DNA from: Bilabrum cf. latius | Lineage: Eukaryota > Bigyra: Bicosoecida > Bigyra > Bicosoecida | Assembly (NCBI GenBank): GCA_965178125.1 | Contig: OZ237743.1 | Location: 124,001-188,000, forward strand | Length of the DNA: 64,000 nt | Reading direction: 5' to 3' | Shown: piece by piece, positions 25,300 through 35,709 of the stretch | Layout of the letters: the number at the start of each line of letters is the position of its first letter | Position numbering within the stretch: the first letter of the stretch is position 1 | The notes under the pieces: generated by a model | What the model was told of the DNA's origin: nothing | What the model saw: only the letters and a program-made list of their open reading frames with translations | Databases searched by the model: none | Position numbers and translations under genes: made by a program

Positions 25300-28200
25300 A
25301 TGTTGTCGTACGGCAGCATTGCCGACGAAGCCAAGGCGGTTGTTCGTCCGTTGGATGAAGTGCCGCTGCTGCAAGCGTACCTCTCTGGGAAGCGCAGAGT
25401 CGATGAGGGCAAGCAGAGTGTGGAAGATCTCATCGCGTTTCTGAAATCCCGGAGCTCGCAAGAGCGCGCGGCGGAGTACGCCTTCACACAGATGGGGAAG
25501 AGCTAGCTCGGTGACCGCGAGCGAGGGCACGCCGACGTGGCTGAGGCCCTGCTGCACCTCCGCGACGACAGCCACAACCGCGCAGCGCAGCACCTCACCA
25601 TCGCGGATGAGATAGACAAGGAGCTCGTTCCTCCGCTGCTCGAAATGAAGGCCGACCTTGCTGCCATGCAGGGAGAGCTGTACAAATCCGACCGTTTGGA
25701 GCGCAGCCTCCGAAGCGCCGGCGACCGCTGCCGGCGCGCCTACACCTCGCTTCTCTCTGCCCACGGCACCCTCGTGCGATCCGCGAAAGCCGCTGGGAAA
25801 CCGGCACGGGCCTTGTGGAAGGCTCCTGTGGACCGCATATGGTCCATGCAAGAGTTGCGAGAGCGAAGGGAAGCGGCCCGCAAGGCCAGGCCCAAGCCGT
25901 CGGAGGCCCCTCGGCAAGCAGCAAGCTCCGGGAAGGTGACAGCGCCAGCTGGGAGAGGGACAGGAAAGCCGCCCCCTGGTCGCAGCGAGCCTCCTGCGGA
26001 CGCGACGATCGCCACGCCCAAGGCCGAGCAGCCTCCTGCAACCCCTGGCAGCGAAGGGGGCGACGGGGGCGCGACCCCTGGCCAGGGAGGGGGTGACAGC
26101 ACCCCCCCGGGCGGTGGCTCGGTGCAGCGGGCCAGGGTCAGCTCGACTGGGAGCGACGGTTCCGGTTTAGGATCGGCCCCCAGCGGGTCCAACCGTGCGG
26201 GTCGCGCGTCCAGCTCTGCCTCCTCCTCTCAGCCGCAGCCGCGGCAGGGGCAGGGGCAGGGGCAGGGGCAGGGGCAGGGGCAGGGGCAGGGGCAGGGGCA
26301 GGGGCAGGGGCAGGGGCAGGGGCAGGGGCAGGGGCAGAGGCGCGTGTCCAGGGCGGGGAGCGGGGCGGGAGCGCAGCAGCAGGGCGCCTCAAGGCAGCGG
26401 GGGGTTTCTGGCCAGAGGCAGCGAGGAGGTGTGCAACCGGGCGGCACTGGCGCTGGCACCGCCCGCTCTGGGATGATGGGCCGTCTGCAGAGCCTCTTCT
26501 CCGCCCCCGTTGACCCCGAGGAGGCCAAGCAGAAGGACTACGCCTATGCCGTGGAGCAGGACCTCAAAGCCAGGAGGGAGTGTTCCGGGGCGTGGAGGGG
26601 GTACAGGGACGCGAAGACCGAGTACCTGGAAGGCGTGGAGGCGGCCTGCGGCAGGATGGACGAGATCGAGTCCAGAAGGAGGGCGCTGCTGGCGGTGACC
26701 GTCAGGCACCTGCTGCTGCACCAGAGCAGCATGCTTGCCAACCTGCAGTTCGACACCCAGCAGGCCGCTAATGTGGCGGGGGACGCCGAAGAGGCCGCGA
26801 GGGAGCCCCTGCCCCCGCTTGTTCCCCGGCCCTCCCCTCAGGGGCAGACTGGGGGGGAGGTATCTGCGGCGGTGCTCAAGATGAGGAGCCGCAGCAGGAC
26901 GGGGTCCCAGGCGCTGGGTCTGGGCAAAGAGGGGGCGCGGGGGGGCAGCGGTGCGGCAGGGGGTGGTTCCGCAGGCGCCGCGCGCGTCAAGCCGGTGTCC
27001 CGTCAGCAGATGGGCGCCGGCCTGCGGCCCGGGGTCGTGCAGTACGCCGTGCATCTCGCCTTTGCTGCCCGCGGGCTTACTCTGGGCAAGACGCTCTCGG
27101 GGACAGTAGCAGGTGCAGGGGCAGGGGGGTCATCTTCGCCCCTGGCTGCCGCCTACATGGCTCTGCCTGCTTCGGTGAGGAAGGACGTGCAGCTGAGGGA
27201 GCTGGTGTGGACGGATGCGTCGAGTGACGACGAGGACGAGGAGGGGCAGGGATCGGGAGCAGAGCGCAAGGCCGGGGCAGGGGGCAACTCCTCGATGGAC
27301 CTGGAGCGGCTCATGTGGATGGACGGCGCCGTGCTGGCTGGCGCTGGCAGCAGCAGGCATGGGTCCGGCGGCAGGGGCTCGGAGGGGGGGGCAGGGGGGG
27401 GGGGATGCCTCGCCGGGCACGCCCAGCGGCTCACAGGCCGGGGTGAGGAGAATCGGGGGCGCGTTTGACGGCAGCTGCGTGTTGGTGAGCGAGAAAGCGG
27501 CCATGACTGCGCCCGGCAAAGCAGCATCGGCCGATGGCGGCCCGCAACCCGTGCTGGCCACCGTGCGTGAGATGCTCCGCGCCGCCGTTCCCGCCGCCAA
27601 GCAGGCCCTGGACAAGGCACAGGAAGGAGGAAGCGGGGCACCCGCTGCCGGTGCAGGCAAGGCATCGTCGCCAACGTCCAAGCCGCAGCAGCCCAAGGCG
27701 CCAGATGCAGTGCGCCAGCTGGTCGCGGCGCTTGACGCCCGCAGGTCTAGGGGGGTGCGCTGCGGGTCCGAGGATCTCGTCGTGGTGGCCGGGCTGGTGC
27801 GACTTGCATTGGATGCAGTGCTGGCGGGCGAGCTGCACCAGCTGGGACGGTCGTTGATGGTCCTCGGACAGACCGCACACTGCATCGAGCGGCAGTCGGG
27901 AAGCAATGGGGAGATGGAGGGGGATGGGCCTGCGGCGCGGGCGGCAGCAGAGGAGCAGGCCAAGCGGGCCGATGACGAAGCAGTAGCTGAGGATTCGCGA
28001 TAGGACGGCAAAGCCGCGTCTGGCGCCGGTGCATCGGGTCAATCCGGCGAGAAGGACTCGGACGGCGGCAGCGGCGCGGTGGTGCGGCGTGCGAGCAGCG
28101 GAGGGGGGGCCGGCAACCGGGTGTACCTGCGCGATCTGGTCCTCTCTCACCCGCTGTGGCAGTCTGCGACCTTCTGGGAGGCGTGCGTGTTCGAGACACT

Positions 28201-28894
28201 GGGCGCGGAGATGTCCAAAGTGGCGCCTGTGGGCGGGGCAGGGGGGTCGGGTGCCCCCGGTGGGGGGCTGGGGGGCACCCCCTCGGAGCCCGAGGCGCAG
28301 GGTAGGGAGGAGAGAAGGAGGTCCGAGGCGGCGGTGGGGTTTGGACAGCTGCACTTCTGGGCGTTCGCGATGAGTCAGTACGGGGTGCGCCGGTCGGACA
28401 TCGTGCGGATGCTGCACAAGTACCGCGTGTTTATGGGGATCGAGGACGCGCAGTGGGAGGCGCTGCTGGGGGCGGCGGGGGTGCAGGAGGGAGGAGGGAA
28501 ATCTGGCGAGATGGGAGATGCAAAAGGGGCTGAGAAAGGCTCTGAAGAGGCTCCCGGAGAGGAGGCCCCGGCGGCTGTTCACGCGACCGACGCCGAGCCA
28601 AGCGAGGGACAGCAGACGGAGGCAGCGACAGAGCCGGCAACATCGCCGCCCGAGGCTGACAAGTAGGACGCAGCAGAGGGCGGTGCGATGAATCTTCAAG
28701 TGGACGATGAGGTTGATGCTGACGTTGAAGGAGCCGAGGCGGTGGATGGTGAGGAGGCGGCCCACGACGGCGATGCCGCAGGATCCGCTGGCGATGCAGC
28801 AGCAGCGGGTAGCAAGACCGGGGCTGATGAAATTGCGATCGACGGCAGCAGCGACGATGAGGAGCCGGACGATGAGGATTTCATGGATGATTAA
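25300..28894 (+). CDS. F-BAR (FCH) domain protein with C-terminal SBF2/KIAA0513-like region
   Basis: F-BAR proteins bind and bend membranes and link them to actin or endocytosis. From ATG 25300, residues ~25-150 look like an FCH/F-BAR helical start (VEDLIAFLKSRSSQERAAEYAFTQMGKS, then a long heptad-rich stretch). A Gln-Gly tract (26243-26338) follows, then a second helical part (about 26500-26790, DYAYAVEQDLKARRECSGAW) that may complete the F-BAR fold. The C-terminal part has YLRDLVLSHPLWQSATFWEA and FGQLHFWAFAMSQYGVRRSD, which resemble the SBF2/KIAA0513-type domain (tentative). The tail is acidic. TAGs at 25504, 28001 and 28664 are in frame; the stop is TAA. The frame changes from +1 to +2 around 27400-27525. 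A phase-consistent GT-AG intron at 27443-27524 would repair this (1170 residues), and an indel in the poly-G run at ~27387-27403 is the alternative. Confidence 0.7.
25504..25506 (+). other. In-frame TAG aligned to CAG in the duplicated copy
   Basis: The F-BAR gene reads AAG AGC TAG CTC GGT GAC here. The truncated copy reads AAG AGC CAG CTT GGT GAC at 11538-11555, with CAG at 11544-11546. The surrounding DNA is nearly identical, so TAG corresponds to a glutamine codon. Confidence 0.9.
26243..26338 (+). repeat. GGGCAG hexanucleotide repeat (about 16 units, Gln-Gly tract)
   Basis: Perfect 6-bp tandem repeat inside the F-BAR gene encoding (QG)n. Each unit has four consecutive Gs when the units are joined, so the coding strand could form G-quadruplexes. 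Confidence 0.9.
27443..27524 (+). other. Candidate 82-bp GT-AG intron in the F-BAR gene
   Basis: The donor GTGAGG and acceptor GCAAAGCAG join the upstream frame (…LTGR) to the downstream frame (A-SADGGPQPVLATVREM) in phase and skip the TGA at 27466. The coding length without it is divisible by three (3513 nt). The intron is less certain than the others in the window, because both frames through it look protein-like. Confidence 0.45.
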
Positions 28895-28963
28895 AGTTGA
28901 AGCGTTCAATGACTTGCGGCTAAGTTAAATGACCACAGGCCCCAAACGCATTGGCAATGGCAA

Positions 28964-29525
28964 CGTCCCCCTCCCGTGCCCCAAGCTTGGGAGGGGGGGT
29001 CCCACGCTTGGGCACCTCCGAGGAGTCCCCCGGTGCCCAAGCGTGGGGTCACGCTTGGGCACATGGTCAATTGCCCAAGCGTGGAATGAATTACCCACGC
29101 CTGGGCACAGGGAGGGGGGTAAACTTGGCATTGATTCTTGCTGTTTCTTATACTAGTAGGTTGTATATTTCTATTACTTTATATATATTCACTTCGGTGT
29201 CACGCGATGGACCAATGATTGGTAGTACTGTAGTACTACGCAAGATGTGGCAGCAAAGCTTGCCATTCAAGTCATAAGCAGAGGTCAGTTCAACTCAATC
29301 CTTCTACAGACCTCGTCCCCGGAGTATCCAACGAGCCAGAGCCCGAGCCTACGGTGGACTGGCCAACCCTCTAAGCACCCGCCTCCATGCCACGGCCCAG
29401 GGGATGCGTAGCCTAGTGGAAGACCAATTGACCATGTGCCCAAGCGTGACCCCACGCTTGGGCACCGGGGGAGGTGCCCAAGCGTGAGACCCCCACTTCC
29501 CACGCTTGGGCACGGGAGGGGGACG
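28964..29525. mobile_element. Fold-back (MITE-like) element with ~100-bp inverted arms
   Basis: The left arm 28964-29073 is the near-perfect reverse complement of the right arm 29425-29525, beginning CGTCCCCCTCCCGTGCC and ending at CAATTGACCATG. The arms are built from about ten copies of a 13-mer, TGCCCAAGCGTGG, in alternating orientation, so each arm also folds on itself. The ~350-bp centre has no recognisable gene. I saw no clear target-site duplication. It lies between the F-BAR and AMPK beta genes (tail to tail). Confidence 0.7.
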
Positions 29526-29782
29526 GTTGAACTGGCCCTCTGCCTTGTGATTTGTCCCGCAGGGCCTAGTAGTGCAAGTTGCTCGCGTCGATTAACTTTC
29601 TGTGCAAACTGCTAGTAAACACGCGGAAGATGCAGTTGGATATCTCCGAGGACTGCGACGCAAAAGAGTCGCGACAAGCACGTGCAACGCGGACGATCAG
29701 AATGTATGCCGGGCCCAAAGATACCTGTGGGCCAGCAGCAAACTAGAAAGGCCCAAGCGGCTCTCATGGACCGCCGGGACCT
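29526..29782. other. Spacer, nothing recognised
   Basis: About 257 bp between the fold-back element and the AMPK beta stop codon. No gene or motif is visible. Confidence 0.3.
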
Positions 29783-31487
29783 TCACCCTGGTGTCCCTGG
29801 ACCAGGTCCGGGCCCCGATCCACCCGCGACGGGTGGGCCGGGGCCCGGTCCGGCCTACGCGCTCCTCCTCGCCGCCTGCTCCAGCATGGCAGTCGCCCTA
29901 GCGTACTTTTCATCATGCTGAAGCAGCAGCTGGTGCGCCTGCTGCCTTGCGTGCGCCTGCACTTTCGCCATGTCCTGCGCGGTGAGCGTCCTCCCCTGCT
30001 CCCTCGCCATCTCGATGTGCTTGCGCTGCACCTGCTGCGTGGCACGCTGCAGCTGCGCGGTCGCGAAGGCGCGGGCGCCTTCCAGATCGCTGCGAGAAGG
30101 ACCGCCCCCGCCTGCACCGGGCCCTGCCCCGGGCCCCGGGCCTACCCCACCGCGGCTGGGGCTTGCCGCCGCCGCCGCACCCGAATGCGCCGTCGGGCCG
30201 GCAGACGCGCCGCGCATCCCCCCAGGGTGGGGTGCCCCCGCCGGCCCACCCCCGGACCCCCCCACCCCCCCCTGTGGCCCACCCCCAGTCGGTGGCCCAC
30301 CCCCACCCCCGGGCCCTGCCTGCCTACCTACACCTACCGCCCCTGGGCCCCCTGTTCCCCCCGGCCCGCCTCCCACGCGGACACCGCCCGGCGGGCCTGG
30401 TCCGGCAGCCGTTCCCACACCCGCCCCAGACCCAGACCCAGACCCAGACCCCGCCGGCCTCCCGCTCGGCATCACTGCATAGTACACGCAGGTGGAGTGC
30501 TTCCTCCTGTACCTGGTGGTGACCCCCTGCACCATGAGCGAGTCCTTGATCGCAGTGCAATACAGGTGGTCCACGGTGACGTGCTGCGGCCGGGGGAGGG
30601 CCACGCTTGCGGCGGTGCTCGGGTTCGGGGGGGAGTTCAGCAGGATGTTCCGCAGCTGCGGAGGCAGCTGTGGGGGCTCGTTCGAGTATGCGGCGTCGTC
30701 GAGGGCGCTGTGGCCGTAGTCCTCTTCTTCCGAATCTGCGGCAGGCGGGCAGGCGAAGGGCATGGCATGGCATGGCGCGTGTGATGGCAACGGGGTGCGC
30801 AGGCGTTCACAGATGAGGACGCAGCGCGGAGCGAGCAGAAGAGTTGGTTCAGGTGCAGACAGAATAGCAAGCGGTCAGATGGCAAGGGACACTCGTCCCA
30901 TGGCGCACCAGCTGCCAGAGAGCCCGCTCCATCGAGCTGGATCGCCACCACTGGCAGTGCTCACCTTCGGCCTCGTCGTCCTGGTCCTCATCATCGCGCT
31001 TGAAATCGGTGAGGTCAATCACGTTGTTGATATTCTATCTAGAGTCTACGCTGGTCTTTTGATCCTGGGAGAATCTCCAGTGCCCGTCCACGATGAACTT
31101 GAAATGGTGCTTGCCTCGCGGCAGCATGTGCACGTAGGTGAAATCGTTTCCGCTGCGATGCATTGGGTGCCGTCGACTCCAGCCCGTAAAGCTGCCAGTT
31201 ATTTCTACCTAGTTCCCCCCTTGCTCCCATCGAAATACAACTGGGATCAAGTCTTCCTGGCGGAATCTGGACTGGTCGTCCAGCTCTCCGTCGTCGCCCA
31301 GCATAGCTCCAGCTCCATTGCTCTGCGGCAGGGCAGATTGTCCTGAACCCCCCATACCAGGTCCATCTCCAGCGATCACCTGGCCGACAGGCTAAACGGA
31401 GCCCGGCCCGCCGCTCGGGGGGGCGCCTGGACCTCCAACCGCTGGCCCAAAGTGGCTGCAGCACGTGAATCGATAAATGGACGCCAT
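29783..31487 (-). CDS. AMPK/SNF1 beta subunit
   Basis: The beta subunit is the scaffold of the AMP-activated/SNF1 kinase: it holds alpha and gamma and binds glycogen. From ATG 31487 the 491-residue product has a Gly/Pro-rich N-terminus. A CBM48 glycogen-binding domain follows (VFRWEQGG, VEITGSFTGW, KHHFKFIVDGHWRFSQD; about 31250-31050) and runs into RQNINNVIDL. After a 229-bp intron comes the alpha/gamma-binding C-terminal domain (PPQLPPQLRNILLN, PRPQHVTVDHLYCTAIKDSLMVQGVTTRYRRK, YYAVM). TAG codons at 31209-31211 (GGNQVEITGSF) and 31035-31037 (RQNINNVI) sit inside CBM48. Unusually, the ASC domain is not the end: ~180 more residues follow, Gly/Pro-rich and then a charged helix (QLQRATQQVQRKHIEMAREQ), ending in TGA. 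Total coding 1476 nt. Similarity is from family knowledge of AMPK beta. Confidence 0.88.
30736..30964 (-). other. Intron in AMPK beta (229 bp, GT-AG)
   Basis: Minus-strand donor GAAG|GTGAGC and acceptor CTGCCGCAG|ATTCGG. Joining gives AEDSEEEDYGHSALDD in frame and links the CBM48 exon to the C-terminal-domain exon. Confidence 0.85.
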
Positions 31488-31977
31488 CAAGAATTGCAAC
31501 CGAGGAACAGATCCATGAAACCAAATTGATGCGTAGCAATCAACACATACGCCAGCGCCACATCAAAGATTACTGGGAAAGCGATGCCTGTGTCATTCCA
31601 CCAGACCTGTCTCGCAGCTCCCTGGGACTCACCTATGCGGAGCCATTCCTGCGCCTAGATCACCACCTTCCCCCGCATCTCGACTACTGGATGTACCCAT
31701 ACAGTAGAGTGGGCAAAACGCCCGCTCACAAGACTGGAGGAATCCAGCAGAACAGCCAAATGCCGCTGCCACGCAGGCAAGCACTGCGGAACCAGCCTGG
31801 CAGTGCGCGGCGTCCGGTTGCAACCAAAGAGAACGAAAATGGACCCGAAATAGGTCGCGGGTGATCATGTCAACGGAGGAAGAAGAAGAAGAAGAAAAAA
31901 AGCTGCTTCAGTTGCAGCACTAGTAACCAAATGACCCCGGACGACCCTCCTCGCCCAGCCCCCACGTGAGGATCGGA
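31488..31977. other. Intergenic, upstream of AMPK beta and downstream of the DUF2828 gene
   Basis: 490 bp, moderately AT-rich, with a GAAGAAGAAGAAG purine run near 31878. Both neighbours are on the minus strand, so this holds the AMPK beta promoter and the DUF2828 3' UTR. A plus-strand open frame of ~110 codons here has no recognisable feature. Confidence 0.4.
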
Positions 31978-34900
31978 TCAGCCCTCCTCCTCGTCCCCCG
32001 ACTCCTCCGCAGGCCCAGCCGCCGCCGCCGAGGCCATCGTCGAGGCCGCTGCTTCCCCCTCGAGGCCGAGGATCTCCCTCGCCACCGCTTCCGTCTCCCT
32101 CTCCCGCTCCACCACTGCACGCACCTTGTCGTACCTGGGCTGGCTCAGGCGCATGATCACTTGCGACCAAGCGGGCGCGCTCGCCGGCAGACCACCCGTC
32201 TGCAGGATGTTCCGCAGCGCGGCGCCGGAGAAGCCGCTCATGAAGCTCGCCCCCAGCTCCAGAGCGTCCGCCTGGAACGTCGGCTTCTCGGACGATCGGA
32301 GCTGCCAGAAGACCACGTGAGGCATCGTCGCGTACCCCGCCGCCCGGAACGCCTCCCTCGTCGATCGGAGCAGGAGCCCTTTGCCCCCAGAGGCCACGTC
32401 CGCCTCCTTTGCGGCCGCGATGCGCGGGGCCAGCCCTGCTCGGGCCTCCTCGACCTCCATGTCGGAGAGGATCAGCAGTACCCTGGGCAGCTGCTCGGCC
32501 GTAAGGTTAGCGGCCTTGGCGCGCTCCAGCACGGCCTCCAGCGCGGCGGCGGCGTTTGTTCCCCCGGAGCACTGCGCCTGCTCCAGGGCCGTCACTCGGT
32601 CGCACACGCTTGGCATGCGGGACGGCGTCCCGGGCTCGCTGCCCTCGGGCACCTTGGCCTCGAACTCGATCCACTTGGGCTTGCCGTCGAACGCAAGCAG
32701 CTTGCCGTGCCACGCAGAAGCGGGGTCGCTGAGCTCTGAGGTCAGCAGCCCCAGGGCCATGGCGGCTGCCAGCGGCCGCCCGCCGTCCCTCGCGCCCATG
32801 GACCCGCTGATGTCCACCACGGGCAGCGCGCCCACCAGCCCAGCCCCGCCCGCCAGGTCCACCCGCCCGCTGCCGGCCTCCTCCGCTGCCCGCCGCTCCA
32901 GCACCGCGCTCCCCGCCCCCGCCCCTCCCGCGGCAGGTCCGTCAGCTCCCCCCTCCGCCCCGCCCGCCGCCTCGACCCTCTTCCTCTCCCTCTTGGCCGC
33001 AGCCTCCTTGGCCCCCTCCACCATGTCGACCCACTGGGCCTCCTGCACGGGCACCTCGGCTCGCACGTCGACGGGGATACCCTCCGACCGGAGCATGGTC
33101 ACTGTCGCTTCATCCATAAAGGGGTTCCGCAGGTAGCGCTCCACGAGCTCGTGCGGCTGCACGGTGCTCCCCTTGAGCCTGTCCTTGGCCTTGCGGGCCC
33201 CGCCCTTCTCCCTGGTGTCCTTGATCGCCTCCGCCATCCGCTGCTTGAGGTCCTGCCGGGCGATGTCGAAGGATGGCTTGCGGGTGTGCCCGCCGCCCAC
33301 CTCCCTCTTGGCGTTCTGCAGAGCCCCCTGGTACACCTTGAGTGCCCTGCCGGGGATGCAGGACGGGTCGATCTCGTCCCAACGCTGCTGCGACATCAAC
33401 GACTCCACCACGCCAGAAGCGGCCCGCAGGCCGGTCAGCAGCCAGCGGTACCGCATCAAGGACTGGCGCAGGCTGCCCTCCAGTCGTGCCCCGAGGGCGT
33501 CTGCCCCTTCAGCTCCCGCCGCAGCGGCATCACCGCCAGCCGCAGCCCCCCTGCGCTCCGACTCCAGAGCCAGGGCCTCGAGGCGAGCCGCCCGGCCCGT
33601 CAGCACGCGCGCCACCCTCTCGTGCTCCTGCCGGATCCGCCCCCTGGCCTGTCCCTCCAGCGCGCGCGCCTCCTCCTCGTCCAGCTCCTGCCTCAAGGCA
33701 ACCCTGGTGGCGTCCTCCTCCGCCTCCTTGGTCGCGCGGGCCCGGGCCTTGTCAGCCTGCTGCTTGAGGGCCACGGCGCGCTTCCGGAGAGCGGCTGGAA
33801 GCACCACCCCGGGGGCCGCACCCGCCGCCCTCACCCCCGCCACCGCCAGCGCATCCTCCAGGCTGCTGCCCGCTGCCTGGCAGGCGGCCGCGCTGAGCCT
33901 GGCCACAGGTGGCAGGGCCCCAGCCGCACCCGCACCCGCACCGGCACCGGCACCGGCACCCGCGCCCGGCGTGCATCCCTCGCGCACCACCGCAGCCTTC
34001 TCCTCCTCGCTCCCCCGCGCCTCGATCGCCGCCCCCGCCTCCTGCAGGTCAGCGCCCGCGATGGGGAACAGACGCAGGGCCAGGGCCAGGGCCAGCTCCG
34101 ACTCCCGGTCCGTCGCTGACCCCTGCGTGGGGGCCCACTTCCCCGCGAGGCTCACCCCCAGCTTGCCGCCCTTGCCCTCTGCCCTCGAGGCCTTACCCCC
34201 GGCCCCGCCCTCGGCCCCGGATCCAGCCCCGGCCCCCGACTCGGGAGCTGGTCGCAAGTGCTCCACCCCCGTAGCAGCAGCAGCAGCTCCCGAAGGTGCT
34301 GCTGTGGAGGCACTGCCTCCCGCCGCCCCAGCACCAGCACCAGCACCAGCACCAGCACCAGCCCCAGCCAGAGCGGCAGCAGCGACGAGGAACCGACCCG
34401 CCTGCCGCAGGGTCATGCCCGCGTACTTGCTGCGCTGTTCCCTGGCCTCGTCCGCCGCCCGGGCCTCCTCCATGTCGTTCGACACGTCCACGTCGCCCAT
34501 GGCCTCCCGCTTGGCACCCGCCAGCTCCCTGCCCTTCAGCTTCCTCCTCTTGCTCGCCGCCCCGAGAGCAACCTCCTCCCGCTCCGAGTCCTCCTCCTTC
34601 ACGCCCTGGCGGCGTAGGAACGCGGCCAGCCGGATAGCGTCCCGCCGCAAAGCCCGCGCCATCTCCGCCTCGGCGCCCTCTGCAAGTCCCACCAGAGACA
34701 CGCGGTCGTACGAGCCCGCCGTCTCCGCGTCTACCCGCCCCGCCGACGCGAGGGCCGATGCGGAACCGGTGGCGCCGCGCAAAGACCCGGACCCCGAGCC
34801 CGCGTCGTCCCTCCCCCGCGCGGCCGTCCGCGCGGCGCGCACCGCAATGCCGTGCAGCTGGCGAAGGTTCCTCCAGGACGCGTACCGCGGTACGAGCCGA

Positions 34901-35463
34901 AGGAGCGCGCGGGCGGTTCTGGGGCACTTGCGGCCGATCTCGAGGAGCAGCTGCGACATGAGCAGCCGCTCGCCCCTGCCCTCCTGCACGTCTCCCACCT
35001 CAAAGGAAAGCACGAAAAGGTCTCGCAGGGCCAGCTGCAGCGCCGAAGCGCCGAGTGCGGCGCCGTCCCTGATCACTCGCTCCACCGCACTCCGCAGCTC
35101 GGGAGCAGGAAGCAGCTGCACGGAGCCCAGCTGGATCTCCTCCTACTCCTCCTCCTTTCCCTCCCTACCAGACGCTTGGGCTGCGCCACGAAGGGCGCCG
35201 CGCTGCCGAAGGACTGCCTCGGAAACGGGCCGGCCGCGAACCCTCTGGCCGACAAGCGAGCCCGAGAGAACGGCGAGTGCCCCGGCCCTCCGAGCAATAC
35301 TTGCTCGAATATCTCCCGTCATCTCACCTGGAGCTGCCTTTCCATCCGAAAGTCCTGATCCTGACGCCGAACCAGACGCAGAAAGTGCCACCGCACCGTG
35401 CTCGGTGGAGGAAAATGCGATCTTCTCTCCGTCATCTGTAGACGTCTTAGGGGCGGTCGACAT
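31978..35463 (-). CDS. DUF2828 (TROVE/vWA-like) protein
   Basis: DUF2828 proteins occur in plants, fungi, protists and giant viruses. They combine a helical TROVE-like N-terminal part with a von Willebrand A-type domain, and their role is unknown. The 1161-residue product starts at ATG 35463. The N-terminal helical part includes LALRDLFVLSFEVGDVQEGRGER and RLVPRYASWRNLRQLHG. A long Ala/Gly-rich central insert follows (about 34400-33500). The vWA part has VVDISGSMGA (a MIDAS DxSGS motif), LLTSELSDPASAWHGKLLAF, RVLLILSDMEVEEA and PHVVFWQLRSSEKPTF, which is the family order ending in the GASFMSGFSGAALRNIL block. One in-frame TAG at 35143 joins the N-terminus to the body. The stop is TGA. The central insert is much longer than I would expect and highly repetitive. 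Confidence 0.85.
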
Positions 35464-35709
35464 ATCAAATCAACAGACAGACGTAATATTCAGTATATAA
35501 TACAGGGGCTAACCTGGCTATTAGCTCTGCTTAGCGATCAAATACGCGGTAAATTGTGTGAGGAAAGTTGCACCGCAAGAACTGGCACTTTTCCTCTTCT
35601 TCCTCCTTTCTCGCGCTCGGGTTCCGGTTTTTGAATTGTACAGAACGTTCGATTATCACCACAGAACCCGGCTGCGCGGCAAGTGCAACCTTCAGGTTAT
35701 TGTCGCGCC
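35464..35709. promoter_or_regulatory. Divergent promoter region between DUF2828 and histone chaperone genes
   Basis: 246 bp between two divergent ATGs, AT-rich, with TATATAATACAG near 35493-35506. Regulatory function is inferred from layout. Confidence 0.4.

Larger units (their letters stand above)
24985..25647 (+). repeat. Direct repeat copy B (~663 bp)
   Basis: Second copy of 11039-11693, same orientation. It contains a remnant of the purple acid phosphatase 3' end, the same spacer, and the intact 5' end of the F-BAR gene. Copy A sits after an intact phosphatase and ends in a broken F-BAR start. Copy B starts with a phosphatase remnant and runs into an intact F-BAR gene. Confidence 0.85.

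Noticed and set aside
28964-29525. CRISPR array
   Set aside because: The repeated 13-mer alternates in orientation, spacing is irregular and short, and the arms are mutually inverted; this is a fold-back structure in a eukaryotic genome.
31526-31864. Plus-strand open frame of 112 codons upstream of AMPK beta
   Set aside because: No conserved feature and no clear promoter context; likely chance.
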